64,000 nucleotides of DNA from Candidatus Accumulibacter cognatus (GCA_013414765.1 CP058708.1:3157553-3221552), one strand, 5' to 3'; positions 6,660 to 15,743 are shown, numbered from the stretch's first letter. Made by a program: numbers and translations. Notes: a model not told the origin generated them from the sequence alone.

Positions 6660-8867
6660 TCAAAACTTCAGCTCGCCGGTGAGGATGGCGGTACGTCGCG
6701 TACCCGGTACCGTGAAGCCGCCGTTGTCGTAGATCGAGTCGTAGTAGAGCCGGTCGAACAGATTCTTGATGTTCAGACGCACGCCCCAGCGCTTCTCTTC
6801 ATAGGCGACCATGGCATCCCAGCGCTGATAGGCCGCTGCCGTGTTCGGTGCGAACTGTCCGTTCACGAAGGCAGCGCTGACCGCCTGTTGCGGCTGGTAA
6901 GCAAAGCGCTGGCCCTTGGCCTCGACGCCGCCACCGACCTTCCAGTGGTCGGTCAGCCTGTAGGTTGACCACAGGTTGAAGGTATAGACCGGGGCATTGC
7001 GCGCGCGCTCGCCGACGAGACGTGGGTCGCCCTGGGTGACGGCGCCGGTCGTGGCGTTCACGTTGAGCGCAGTTTTGAGAATCGTGGCGTTCATCAACGC
7101 CAGGCCGGAGAAGACTTCCCAGCGCTCGCTCAGGCGGCCGGCAAGCTCGACCTCGAAACCATCGGTACGGCGCTTCCTGGTCAGGATGGCTGCCGTGGAT
7201 TCCAGGTCGGTATTGCGTTCCCAGTTCTTGTTGGCGCGGTAGAGGGCCGTGCGCAGCGCGAGGTCGCCGCCGAGCAGCAGCCACTTGGCGCCGAGTTCGG
7301 TGACCTGACTGCGCTCGGCCGGCATCGGCGCGACCGTCAACTGATAGAGGTCTGCCGTTGGACTGAAGGAGTCGCTCCAGGCGAGGTAGTAATGCGCTTC
7401 CTCCTGCGGCTGCCAGGACAGCGCGGCCCGTGTGCTCCATTCGCCGTACTTCAGGCTTGGCGAGGTGGTGCTGGAATATTTTGCGTCCATCTCGTCACGA
7501 CGCAGGCCGACGGTGGCCTTCCAGTGCGGGATGAATTCGATGCTGTCCTGCAGGTAAATCGCGTAGGAGTCGCTGGTGAATTTCGTCGGTGTGCCGGTCA
7601 GCGCTTCCTGGTAGGGATGGAACAGCGGCGGGTTGGCATTGGTCGTGCCGCCGAAGTTCTGCAGGCCGTGGCGGAAGCTGTCTTCCTTCAGGTATTCCAT
7701 GCCGGCCAGGAATTCGTGGCCGATGTCGCCGGTCCTGAAGCGCGTCGAGTAGTCGGACTGCAGTGTGACCGTCTCGTAATGGGACGAGCGTGTGACGTTG
7801 CCGCCGTTGACGCCGTTTGCGCTTGGCGGCAGGGTCAGGTTCGGTGTCTTCGCCCAGTAGCTGCGCTGATAGTCGGCAACTCGGACCTGTGTGCGCAGCA
7901 TCGATTCAGGGTCGAAAAGATATTCGTTGACCAGTGTCGTGATCGTCGTGTCGCTGTCGTCGAAGGTCTTGTCGGTGCCCCAGTAGGAGCGAGACGGGAA
8001 GCGTTCATTCGGGCGGCGCGTGACACCATCGAAAGCAATGCCGTAGTCGGGGTTATCGCGGGTCTTCAGGTAATAGTGGTTGAGCCAGAAGCGGTTGTGC
8101 GAATTCTGGTTGAGCGCGAGGCTGATCGCGGCCCCCTGGCGGTGCACTTCCGGCTGGTCGCCGTTGGCGAGATTCTCGCGCCAGCTTCCCTCGTCGCGAT
8201 TCATCAGGTTAACGCGCAGGCCGACATCGGCGCTGAAGCGCTTGTTCAGGTCGGCGGTCACTTCGCGGTAGCCGTTGGTGCCGATGCTACCGGTCAGCTT
8301 GTATTGGTCGATCAGCAGGGGAGTCTTGCTCACCTGGTTGATGACCCCGCCGGCCTGGCCGCGGCCAAAAAGCATTGCACCGGCACCGCGCAGGACATCG
8401 ATCTGTTCGTAGTTGAAGGTCTCGCGGTTGTATTGGGCCGTGTCGCGGATGCCATCGAGATAAATGTCACCGAAGGTATAGAAGCCGCGCAGGTTCATGT
8501 TGTCGCCCGAGCGGCCGCCCTCGGCGGCGTTGAAAGTGATGCCTGCGACGTTGCGCATCGCCTCGCGCAACGAGCCGACCTGCTGTTCTTCCATCAGCGC
8601 GCTGGTCACCGTGGTGATGGCCTGCGGAATACTGTGCGGATCCTGTTCCACCTTGCCGACGCGGGTGCGCGTGGCAAGGTAGCGATCGGGCTCTCGCTCG
8701 GCGGTGTCGGTGACGACCACCGGTGCCATCGTCTGTTCGCCAGCGGTTTGCGCGCCGGCACCGAAGGAGAGGGCCATCAGCGCGGCCAGTGGCAGCCGGC
8801 GGGGCAGGGAAGGAATCGGTGCGCAGGAGCGCGGGCGGGCGCTCTGGCGCGAGGCGTTAGCAGGCAT
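6660..8867 (-). CDS. TonB-dependent siderophore receptor (catecholate/ferrichrome-type)
   Basis: 735 residues: a signal peptide, then a plug domain (PQAITTVTSALMEEQQVGSL, VDVLRGAGAMLFGRGQAGGVIN and the LRGFYTFGDIYLDGIRD loop), and a 22-strand-type barrel ending in the aromatic terminus ...LTGELKF. The region after the leader (APVVVTDTAE) would hold the TonB box. Such receptors import ferric siderophores across the outer membrane using TonB/ExbBD energy, and the matching genes lie just upstream (9004-10935). The closest named groups are Fiu/FcuA-like receptors; the ligand cannot be read from sequence. GGAGA precedes the ATG at 8867. The stop lies within the region upstream of the DUF1513 start. 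Confidence 0.92.
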   Translation of the reverse strand: MPANASRQSARPRSCAPIPSLPRRLPLAALMALSFGAGAQTAGEQTMAPVVVTDTAEREPDRYLATRTRVGKVEQDPHSIPQAITTVTSALMEEQQVGSLREAMRNVAGITFNAAEGGRSGDNMNLRGFYTFGDIYLDGIRDTAQYNRETFNYEQIDVLRGAGAMLFGRGQAGGVINQVSKTPLLIDQYKLTGSIGTNGYREVTADLNKRFSADVGLRVNLMNRDEGSWRENLANGDQPEVHRQGAAISLALNQNSHNRFWLNHYYLKTRDNPDYGIAFDGVTRRPNERFPSRSYWGTDKTFDDSDTTITTLVNEYLFDPESMLRTQVRVADYQRSYWAKTPNLTLPPSANGVNGGNVTRSSHYETVTLQSDYSTRFRTGDIGHEFLAGMEYLKEDSFRHGLQNFGGTTNANPPLFHPYQEALTGTPTKFTSDSYAIYLQDSIEFIPHWKATVGLRRDEMDAKYSSTTSPSLKYGEWSTRAALSWQPQEEAHYYLAWSDSFSPTADLYQLTVAPMPAERSQVTELGAKWLLLGGDLALRTALYRANKNWERNTDLESTAAILTRKRRTDGFEVELAGRLSERWEVFSGLALMNATILKTALNVNATTGAVTQGDPRLVGERARNAPVYTFNLWSTYRLTDHWKVGGGVEAKGQRFAYQPQQAVSAAFVNGQFAPNTAAAYQRWDAMVAYEEKRWGVRLNIKNLFDRLYYDSIYDNGGFTVPGTRRTAILTGELKF

Positions 8868-9003
8868 GCAAATCTCCGTGGAGTGAGGTTTGGTGGCTGG
8901 CTGAACGGCATCGCGTCTGGCTGGCTGGTCAAGGGATGTATCAAGGGATGTAACTTGTATCTTTTAAAAAGTCATGAACGTTCTGATGAGCGCATTTGCT
9001 CGG

Positions 9004-9426
9004 TCACCGCGCGCCTGCCGGATCGGTTATGAACCCGATGCGCAACAGGCCGACTCTTGCGGCTTCCGACATGACCTGCGCAACTTTCTCGTACGGCGTC
9101 GTGCGCTCTGCGAGGATGTGCAATTCCGGCTGCGGCTGCAGGGCGCTAACGGTCTGCAGTCGTTCGGCCAGCACGGCGGCATCGACCGGCTCGCCGTTCC
9201 AGAACACCTGGCTGGAGGCATCGATAGCGAGCTGCACGTTGTCCGGCCTCGTCTGGTTGACCGAGGACGAAGCCTTCGGCAGGTCGACCTTGACGGCATG
9301 CGTGAGCAGGGGGGCCGTGACGATGAAGATGATGAGCAGGACGAGCATCACGTCGATCAGCGGCACCATGTTGATTCCGGTCAGCGGCGCCTCGTCGTCG
9401 CCGGATTCCATGCTTGCGAAGGCCAT
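9004..9426 (-). CDS. exbD: ExbD biopolymer transport protein
   Basis: A 140-residue ExbD/TolR protein: a short cytoplasmic tail, the single membrane helix NMVPLIDVMLVLLIIFIVTA with the essential membrane Asp (PLIDV), and a periplasmic C-terminal domain (LAIDASSQVFWNGEPVD, YEKVAQVMSEAARVG). With ExbB it forms the proton channel that energises TonB. The start has a strong GAGGAGGA ribosome site. It is 12 bp downstream of exbB and precedes the receptor gene. Confidence 0.93.
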   Translation of the reverse strand: MAFASMESGDDEAPLTGINMVPLIDVMLVLLIIFIVTAPLLTHAVKVDLPKASSSVNQTRPDNVQLAIDASSQVFWNGEPVDAAVLAERLQTVSALQPQPELHILAERTTPYEKVAQVMSEAARVGLLRIGFITDPAGAR

Positions 9427-9438
9427 GTTCTGTCCTCC

Positions 9439-10254
9439 TCAGCGAAGGGCCAGGCCGGGGTGGGTCGGCTGACATTCTGCGCCGGCAGCGACGCCCTGCG
9501 CGCGTGCCATGGCGATCACCTTTTCGCTCGTCGTGCGGGCATCGGTCAGCATCGGTGAGGTCTTGACACCGGTGGCGAGAAAGGCAAACACGTCGTAGGC
9601 GAAGGCGTTGAGCTGCGACAGCGTCCCGCGGTTCTCGCGGGCAAAATGGTTGTAGGCAACGGCAGCCGGTATGGCGACAGCCAGCCCGATGCCGGTCATG
9701 ATCAGTGCCTCACCGACCGGGCCGGCGACCTTGTCGAGCGTGCCCTGTCCGGACATGCCGATGGCGATCAGCGCATGGTAGATTCCCCAGACCGTGCCGA
9801 AGAGGCCGACGAAGGGTGCGGACGAGGCAACCGTGGCGAGGAAGGTCTGGCCGAATTCGAGGCTCGCCTTGTCTTCGTCGATGGCGCGCTTCAGCGCGCG
9901 GGTGAGCAGATCTTCCGGGTTGCCGGCGTTGACCAGGTTGACGGTGCTGCATTCGCCACCGCTCTTGCAGCGGTTGTGCTGCTCGATGGCGGTGAAACCG
10001 TGGTGTACCAGATGCGCGAAGGGTTCGGTCGTGCCTTTCTCGCGGATGCGGGCGGCAACGGCTTCGAGGTTGGGGGCTTCCCAGAATGCGGCGAGAAATT
10101 CGGCGCTGCGGCGGCGCGTGCGCAGCCCACGGACGCCCTTGGTGGCGATCAGGTACCAGCTGCCGATCGACGCGATGAGCATCAGACAGAGCACGATGCG
10201 GGCGACGATGTCGGTGTGGGCAAGAAAATGGGCAAAGCCCAGCGGGTTTTCCAT
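9439..10254 (-). CDS. exbB: ExbB/TolQ-family proton channel protein
   Basis: 271 residues with three membrane helices: ~15-37 (IVLCLMLIASIGSWYLIAT), ~140-165 (FVGLFGTVWGIYHALIAI) and ~180-200 (EALIMTGIGLAVAIPAAVAY). Between the first two helices is the large cytoplasmic domain. The second-helix GLFGTVWGI and third-helix TGIGLAVAIPA motifs are hallmarks of ExbB/TolQ. It forms the inner-membrane motor with ExbD and TonB. It sits 9 bp after tonB in the hemP-led operon. Confidence 0.93.
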   Translation of the reverse strand: MENPLGFAHFLAHTDIVARIVLCLMLIASIGSWYLIATKGVRGLRTRRRSAEFLAAFWEAPNLEAVAARIREKGTTEPFAHLVHHGFTAIEQHNRCKSGGECSTVNLVNAGNPEDLLTRALKRAIDEDKASLEFGQTFLATVASSAPFVGLFGTVWGIYHALIAIGMSGQGTLDKVAGPVGEALIMTGIGLAVAIPAAVAYNHFARENRGTLSQLNAFAYDVFAFLATGVKTSPMLTDARTTSEKVIAMARAQGVAAGAECQPTHPGLALR

Positions 10255-10263
10255 GACGGCCTT

Positions 10264-10935
10264 TCAGTTCTTCAGGTGGAATGTAATGGGGACCAGAACC
10301 CACGCGGCGAGGGCTTCCTCGCCGCGTTTGGCCGGAACGAACCGCCAGTGCCAGACGGCGTCCAGTGCTGCCTGGTCGAGACGTGGGGAGCCGCTCGATT
10401 TCCTGACTTCAATTTGCGACGGTCGACCGCTGGTCTCGACATGAACCCGCAGCACGACCTCCCCTTCTTCGCCCATGCGGCGAGAAAGGGGCGGGTAGGT
10501 GGGTGCGGGATTGGAGAGGTAGTCGGCGGCGAAGCGGGGCTGGCTGATGGTGGCCGGGGCTGGCGGGGCGGGTAGGTCTGGCAGGGTGGGTGGAGGGGGG
10601 TCCCTGACGATCGTCGTTTCTGAAAAGGCGGCAGGCGAATGGGTCTGCGCTGCCAGGATCTGCTGCGGTACAGGGCTTGTCTGGCGTCGCGGCCTTGCTT
10701 CGACGGGTGTCGGTTTCGGCGGCTTCAGCGGTTCAGGCGACTTGGTGACGGGCAACTCCGGGCGGAGGATATCAACCATCAGTGTGCTGACGCGCTCCGG
10801 CATCGGCACGATATCCATCATGGTGAGCAAGACGAAAATGCAGGCATGGATCGCGGCGATCACGACCACGGCGCACAAGGACAAGCTGGGCGTGTATGTG
10901 GTGTATGGATTGGCGGCGTGAGTGATGGTATTCAT
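10264..10935 (-). CDS. tonB: TonB energy transducer
   Basis: From the ATG at 10935 (MNTITHAANPYTT) the protein has 223 residues. A TTG at 10977 would add 14. It has one N-terminal membrane anchor (SLCAVVVIAAIHACIFVLLTM) and a proline-rich periplasmic spacer (PEPLKPPKPTPVEARPRRQ). The C-terminal TonB domain contains YPPLSRRMGEEGEV, RVHVETSGRPSQIEV and ALDAVWHWRFVPA. It spans the periplasm and contacts TonB boxes of outer-membrane receptors. Genomic linkage to exbB, exbD and the siderophore receptor supports a dedicated iron system. Confidence 0.92.
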   Translation of the reverse strand: MNTITHAANPYTTYTPSLSLCAVVVIAAIHACIFVLLTMMDIVPMPERVSTLMVDILRPELPVTKSPEPLKPPKPTPVEARPRRQTSPVPQQILAAQTHSPAAFSETTIVRDPPPPTLPDLPAPPAPATISQPRFAADYLSNPAPTYPPLSRRMGEEGEVVLRVHVETSGRPSQIEVRKSSGSPRLDQAALDAVWHWRFVPAKRGEEALAAWVLVPITFHLKN

Positions 10936-11064
10936 CTTCTTTGGCGGTACCTTCTGCCCAATCCGTCGAGAGCGCAAACCTGTGGCTGGCGGACCCGGCA
11001 GGGATTGCTGGCTGGCGAGAGCGAGGGAGGCGGTGGTCGATCGCTACGGAGAGATGCAGGGTGA

Positions 11065-11262
11065 TTACTTGGTCAGGATCAGCTTGTTGTCCCTGGTGAT
11101 GCGTAGCGTATAGCGCTGCTCGCCATGGGCGATCTCGACCGTCTTCTGGCCGCGGAGAATCTGGCTGCTGTTCAGGCTCGACGGTAGCTCCGGCTGTGCC
11201 GTCGTAGTGGTCTGTGTCGGCAAGTGCGGCGAATGCGGGGTCGAGGTCATTTCGGGTTCCAT
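11065..11262 (-). CDS. hemP: HemP/HmuP-family hemin uptake protein
   Basis: A small protein (65 residues from the ATG at 11262; other in-frame ATGs at 11268 and 11250) with the HemP signature at its C-terminus: SSQILRGQKTVEIAHG, then YTLRITRDNKLILTK. In other bacteria HmuP/HemP proteins are needed for, or regulate expression of, haem or siderophore receptor operons; the mechanism is poorly defined. It is the first gene downstream of the Fur-box palindrome and leads the tonB-exbBD-receptor operon. The variable N-terminal part makes the start uncertain. Confidence 0.8.
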   Translation of the reverse strand: MEPEMTSTPHSPHLPTQTTTTAQPELPSSLNSSQILRGQKTVEIAHGEQRYTLRITRDNKLILTK

Positions 11263-11294
11263 AGTCATGGCGTGGGCTGTACAATACGAATTCA

Positions 11295-11313
11295 AATGAG
11301 AATGGTTCTCATT
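11295..11313 (-). promoter_or_regulatory. Fur box
   Basis: AATGAGAATGGTTCTCATT is a perfect 8-3-8 inverted repeat and closely fits the Fur operator (GATAATGATAATCATTATC-like; the half-site AATGAGAA is typical of betaproteobacteria). It lies ~35-45 bp upstream of the hemP start. It therefore probably confers Fe2+-dependent repression on the whole hemP-tonB-exbB-exbD-receptor-DUF1513 operon. Confidence 0.85.
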
Positions 11314-11414
11314 CTATAGTAATCGGTCGGAGCGTCAAGCGATTTTTCGTCCCACCGGATTCCCGCTTCCCAGCACCGCATTCCCGTTGTGGCAGGGTAG
11401 CGGCCCCAAGGCGG

Positions 11415-11420
11415 TATAAT
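11415..11420 (+). promoter_or_regulatory. Candidate -10 element upstream of glpD
   Basis: A perfect TATAAT in the context GGCGGTATAATTCCGG lies 139 bp before the glpD ATG. No good -35 is found at 16-18 bp. If used, it gives a leader of ~130 nt (11428-11558) rich in GGC/GCC stretches that could fold. I see no recognisable riboswitch. Confidence 0.35.
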
Positions 11421-11558
11421 TCCGGCTTTCCGTAAAGGCTTGGGGGCGTACCAACTCGGAGTCACAGTACACCGGGCACTACCCCGAACCAGGCTGGGTG
11501 GAATCAGGCGCTGGCACGTTCCAAGGCCTGGGCACTCGATGACGAGTGAGCGGCACCC

Positions 11559-13181
11559 ATGAATCTACGTGACAGCAATATCGGCAAGCTGGATCAGCGC
11601 GTCTACGACGTGCTGATCATTGGCGGCGGCATCAACGGCGCGGTGTCTGCTGCCGCCCTGTCGGGCAAGGGCGCGGCCGTGGCGTTGATCGACAAGCGTG
11701 ATTTTGCCGGTTTCAGCAGCCAGCAGTCATCGAACCTGGCCTGGGGGGGCATCAAGTATCTCGAAAGCGGCGATTACACGCTGGTCAGAAAGCTGTGTCT
11801 GAGCCGCAATCATCTGATTCGCCACTATCCATCGCGAGTCAAGGAAATTCGCTTTTTCTCCACGATCGAAAAGGGTTTCCGCTTCCATCCCCTGATTCTC
11901 TGGGCGGGTACCTGGGTGTACTGGCTGTTCGGGAACGGTTTCACCAGGATGCCGCGCCGCTTTTCGAGGCAGGCCATAGCGCAGGAAGAACCCCTTGTCG
12001 ACACGCGCTACGCCGCGGGCGGCTGTGAATATTCAGACGCCTACCTGTACGACAACGACTCCCGCTTTGTTTTTCAGTTTGTTCGCTCGGCGATGGACCG
12101 CGGCTGCATCGCGGCCAATTACGTGGAATCGCTCGGCGCCCGCCGTGCAGGCGGGTACTGGCGGACCAAGGTGCGCGATGAGACCAATGGGCGGATCCTC
12201 GAAATCTGTTCGAAGGTGCTGATCAACGCTGCCGGTCCGTTCGTGGACGAGCACAATGCACTGACTGGCGAAGAAACGGATCATCATCATCTGTTTTCCA
12301 AGGGCATCCACCTGATCGTGCCGCAGATCACCCCGAAGCAGCGGATCCTGACCTTTTTCGCCGACGACGGGCGCCTGTTTTTCGTCATCCCGATGGGCGT
12401 TCGCACCTGCATCGGCACCACCGACACACGGGTGGACTCGCCGTTCACCGAGGTAACCGACGAAGATCGTCAGTTCGTTCTCGACAACATCAACAAGCAC
12501 CTCAAGATCGCGCGGCCACTGAGCCGCGCCGACATCATCGCCGAGCGTTGCGGGGTGCGCCCGCTGGTGGTCAAGGCGAGAGGCGACGGCGGGCTCCGGG
12601 ACTGGATGCAGTTGTCGCGCAAACATGAGATCGATGTCGATTGGGCCACGGCTCATCTGAGCATCTTTGGCGGCAAGCTGACCGACTGCGTCAACGTGGG
12701 TGACGAGGTATCAAAGATCGTCACCCGGCTTGGTATCGCGCTGCCGTATCGGCAATACAAGTGGTATGGCGAACCGCACCCTTCGGTACGCGAGGAATAC
12801 ATGCATCAGGCCAGGCTGATGAATCTCGACAGCTATACCTCGCCGGAGTCGATCGAAAGCCTGAGCAGTCGGCTGTGGCGGCGCTACGACCAGCAGGCAC
12901 TGGCCCTGCTCGCCGAGATCCGCGAGAACCCGAGACAGGCGGAAGTCTTGATCAAGGGTACCGACTACATTCGCTGCGAGATTCGGCTGGCCAGACATCA
13001 GGAAATGATCGTCAAGCTCGAAGACTTCCTGCGGCGCCGCTCCAAGATCGGCTTGGTGGTGCGCCGGGAAGACATCAGAAACGCCGACGGGCTGATGGAG
13101 GCGTGTGAAATCCTGTTCGGCGATCAGGCCAGGGAGAAATACGACGAGTATTTCCTGGAGCGATCAGACGCCGGGGGATAG
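11559..13181 (+). CDS. glpD: FAD-dependent glycerol-3-phosphate dehydrogenase
   Basis: 540 residues. The N-terminal FAD-binding Rossmann motif reads VLIIGGGINGAVSAAALSGKG (~residues 19-39), followed by the GlpD/GlpA FGG motif (FAGFSSQQSSNLAWGGIKYLE). The catalytic DAO domain contains RPLVVKA and HLSIFGGKLTDC. The C-terminal helical domain ends near 540. Family enzymes oxidise sn-glycerol-3-phosphate to dihydroxyacetone phosphate at the membrane and pass electrons to quinone. No glpK or glpF is beside it. The protein has more substitutions in the N-terminal conserved block than E. coli GlpD, so it is best called GlpD-like. Confidence 0.87.
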   Translation: MNLRDSNIGKLDQRVYDVLIIGGGINGAVSAAALSGKGAAVALIDKRDFAGFSSQQSSNLAWGGIKYLESGDYTLVRKLCLSRNHLIRHYPSRVKEIRFFSTIEKGFRFHPLILWAGTWVYWLFGNGFTRMPRRFSRQAIAQEEPLVDTRYAAGGCEYSDAYLYDNDSRFVFQFVRSAMDRGCIAANYVESLGARRAGGYWRTKVRDETNGRILEICSKVLINAAGPFVDEHNALTGEETDHHHLFSKGIHLIVPQITPKQRILTFFADDGRLFFVIPMGVRTCIGTTDTRVDSPFTEVTDEDRQFVLDNINKHLKIARPLSRADIIAERCGVRPLVVKARGDGGLRDWMQLSRKHEIDVDWATAHLSIFGGKLTDCVNVGDEVSKIVTRLGIALPYRQYKWYGEPHPSVREEYMHQARLMNLDSYTSPESIESLSSRLWRRYDQQALALLAEIRENPRQAEVLIKGTDYIRCEIRLARHQEMIVKLEDFLRRRSKIGLVVRREDIRNADGLMEACEILFGDQAREKYDEYFLERSDAGG

Positions 13182-13350
13182 CCCACCCTCGAGCTTTCCG
13201 AAGACCCGCCCTTGCCGAGAAACAGGCAAGGCGCACAACGACGTCGAGGAGAACTCGGTGAACCGGCTTCTTGGCGAAGTCCTGGGGATGAGCCCGGCAG
13301 TGGTCTGTTGACTGGTGATCAAATGAACAGTAGAGTGACCCGCATCCTGA

Positions 13351-13467
13351 CGATCATGACTTTCCCGGCCACTGATCATGAAAGTCATTATCGTTTCCCT
13401 CTCCCCTGGCCCCTCCACCGCGAGGGAGAGGAGAGATTCGTGAGTCGCTGAGGCGACTTTCACATGA
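13351..13467 (-). repeat. Dispersed intergenic repeat, copy A
   Basis: Read on the minus strand, this ~117-bp stretch matches 47764-47881 along most of its length. The order is GTCGC(C/G)TCAGCGACTCACGAATCTC, a CTCTCCCTCGC...GGGGAGAGGGAAACG hairpin arm pair, and ATGACTTTCATGATC near the end. Both copies are intergenic. The gap 13182-13492 otherwise holds a short hairpin after glpD (TTGCC gagaaaca GGCAA near 13212-13230) and no gene. Confidence 0.75.
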
Positions 13468-13492
13468 AGGGCGGAACGGAAGCATAACAATC

Positions 13493-15613
13493 ATGTCTCG
13501 ACTGGAGGGGGTGAGGCACGAGGACGTCATCTGGCTTCTGGGCAGCCTCAGCGCACTGTACCGCCTGCCGTTCGAAGCGAGTCTGATCGAGCAGGAGTTT
13601 CCGCCGCCGTACACCCTCGCCACCTTGCACGCAGCAGCACGCGCGCTCGGCTTCCGGACTGGCGTGGTTGCGCAGGCAGACGTCGATTGGCAGAAGCTGC
13701 CGCTGCCGGCCATTGCGTTTCTGCAGACTGCGGCTGTCCCGGACGGGCCACCACCGGCCTGCCACCCGGTTCTGATCGTAAACACCGATGGCCAGTCGCT
13801 GCTCTGCTTCGCAGCAGGCAAGCAAACTCCCGAAACACTGCCGATTGCCGAAGCATCCCTTCGTCTCGAAGCGGAAGTCATTCTGCTTGCCAGAAACGCC
13901 GCCGCCGGCCACCCGGAAACGGCCGACCCTCACGATCTCATCTGCGCGCGCAAGTCCTTCGGTTTTGGCTGGTTCGTTCCCGAACTCGTCAAGCACCGGT
14001 CGATCTGGCGCGACGTGTTGCTTGCCAGTCTGGCGATCCAGTTCGTCGGCCTGGCAACGCCTTTGTTCACCCAGGTGATCATCGACAAGGTGGTCGTCCA
14101 TCAGACGCACGGCACGCTGATCGTACTGGGTGTCGCACTGCTGATGTTCATGCTCTTTTATTGCAGCATGACGTGGTTGCGCCAGTATCTCATCCTGCAC
14201 ACCGGCAACCGCATCGATGCCGTCCTCGGCGCCCAGGTCTTCCGGCATCTGCTGCAACTGCCGCTTCCCTACTTCGAACATCGCTCGACCGGCACACTGG
14301 TCGCGCGCCTGCAGGGGATCGAAACCATTCGCGAGTTCGTCTCGGGCGCGGCCGTCACCCTGATTCTCGATCTTCCCTTTCTGCTGTTGTTTCTGGTGGT
14401 GATGTTCGCCTACAGCTGGCAGCTCTCGCTGATCGCCATCGTCCTGCTCGGGGCGATCGCCGCCATCAGTCTCCTGGTTGCACCGCTGTTCCGCACCAGG
14501 CTCAACCGGCAATTCCTGCTCGGCGCCCGCAACCAAGCGTTCCTGACCGAGTACCTTGCGGGCATGGCGACCGTCAAGTCGCTGCAGATGGAACCCGACA
14601 TCGATCGTAAATATGGCGACTATCTGGCCCAGTACCTTGCTGCCGGCTTCGCGACCCGACAGGTTGGCAATACCTACAACGTGGCGGCCAACGGACTCGA
14701 ACAGTTGATGACCCTCGCCATTCTGATCGTCGGCGCGCTGCTGGTGATGCAGAACGACGGCTTCACCGTCGGCATGCTGGTCGCCTTCCAGATGTTCGCC
14801 AGCCGCATGAGCCAGCCCCTGCTGCGAATCGTCGGTCTATGGCAGGAGTTCCAGCAGGCCAGCATCGCCGTCAAGCGGCTCGGCGACATCCTCGACATGC
14901 CACGCGAGCCGCACACGCTGGTTCCGCATCGCCAGAAGCTCGATGAAGGTCTGCTGACCGTCGACAAGCTTGCTTTCCGCTACTCCGAACAGCATCCCTG
15001 GCTGTTCAGAAATCTCGACCTAGTTTTCACCCCGGGTCAGCTGACCGTCGTCACGGGTCCCTCAGGCTGTGGCAAGAGCACGCTGGCAAAACTGCTGCTC
15101 GGCTTCTATCAGCCTGTGGAAGGTTGCATTTCGCTTGACGGCAAGGACATCCGTCATCTCGCCGCCAACGAACTGAGAGCGGCTTTCGGCGTGGTACCGC
15201 AGGAGACCGTGCTGTTCTCCGGCACGCTCTACGACAATCTGCGCATGGCGCACCCGCATGCCGGATTCGAGGAGATCGTTGCCGCCTGCAAGGCCGCCGA
15301 GATCCACGAAGTCATCGAACAGTTGCCGAAAGGCTATCAGACCGAGATTGGCGAACGCGGGACCGGGCTTTCCGGCGGACAGCGGCAGCGCATCGCCATT
15401 GCACGGGCACTGCTCAAGCGCCCGCGCATCCTGATTTTCGACGAAGCCGTGTCCAACCTCGACCCGCAAACGGCCGGACACCTCGCGTCAACGATCAACC
15501 AGCTGAAGGGGAGGGTGACGATGATCTTCATCACCCACCAGGTTCCGGCCGGCCTGCAGGTCGATGAGGTATTCGCTTTTCAGGTCACGCCGGGCGCAGT
15601 GTCGGTCAAATAA
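13493..15613 (+). CDS. Type I secretion ABC transporter (HlyB/LapB-like, peptidase-like domain without catalytic Cys)
   Basis: 706 residues in the HlyB order. Residues 1-130 form a C39-peptidase-like domain; the catalytic Cys position is lost (LGSLSALYRLPFE) while the His region (CHPVLIVNTDG) remains, so it is a non-cleaving 'CLD'. Residues ~155-430 form a six-helix exporter membrane domain. The nucleotide-binding domain has Walker A GPSGCGKST (~521), signature LSGGQRQRIAIARAL (~626), Walker B ILIFDEA (~646) and the switch His in ITHQ (~680). CLD transporters export RTX proteins by their uncleaved C-terminal signal. The giant RTX gene and HlyD adaptor lie downstream on the same strand, so this is the likely export ATPase for that protein. 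Confidence 0.93.
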   Translation: MSRLEGVRHEDVIWLLGSLSALYRLPFEASLIEQEFPPPYTLATLHAAARALGFRTGVVAQADVDWQKLPLPAIAFLQTAAVPDGPPPACHPVLIVNTDGQSLLCFAAGKQTPETLPIAEASLRLEAEVILLARNAAAGHPETADPHDLICARKSFGFGWFVPELVKHRSIWRDVLLASLAIQFVGLATPLFTQVIIDKVVVHQTHGTLIVLGVALLMFMLFYCSMTWLRQYLILHTGNRIDAVLGAQVFRHLLQLPLPYFEHRSTGTLVARLQGIETIREFVSGAAVTLILDLPFLLLFLVVMFAYSWQLSLIAIVLLGAIAAISLLVAPLFRTRLNRQFLLGARNQAFLTEYLAGMATVKSLQMEPDIDRKYGDYLAQYLAAGFATRQVGNTYNVAANGLEQLMTLAILIVGALLVMQNDGFTVGMLVAFQMFASRMSQPLLRIVGLWQEFQQASIAVKRLGDILDMPREPHTLVPHRQKLDEGLLTVDKLAFRYSEQHPWLFRNLDLVFTPGQLTVVTGPSGCGKSTLAKLLLGFYQPVEGCISLDGKDIRHLAANELRAAFGVVPQETVLFSGTLYDNLRMAHPHAGFEEIVAACKAAEIHEVIEQLPKGYQTEIGERGTGLSGGQRQRIAIARALLKRPRILIFDEAVSNLDPQTAGHLASTINQLKGRVTMIFITHQVPAGLQVDEVFAFQVTPGAVSVK

Positions 15614-15743
15614 AGCGCCGGCAATGAGTGCTCGTGTCGTCACGGAACGGCGTCCGGCGCATCGGTGGGCGACAGCCGCAGTGGCTGCTTGCCCGTCGGC
15701 ATCACGGATCGTATGGCAGCAAGCGGCTATCTCGCTTGACGCC

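Noticed and set aside
5719-6732. 337-codon plus-strand frame opposite the DUF1513 gene
   Set aside because: It is a shadow of a gene with a good start, Tat leader and family match, and has no domain of its own.
7392-9032. 546-codon plus-strand frame opposite the TonB-dependent receptor
   Set aside because: The antisense of a well-supported receptor gene; its composition is low-information Val/Ala/Gly.
11428-11558. Riboswitch in the glpD leader
   Set aside because: The leader is GC-rich and could fold, but no known riboswitch core or terminator/antiterminator pair is recognisable.
13493-15613. Bacteriocin (leader-cleaving) exporter
   Set aside because: The peptidase-like domain lacks the catalytic cysteine and no double-Gly leader peptide gene is near.
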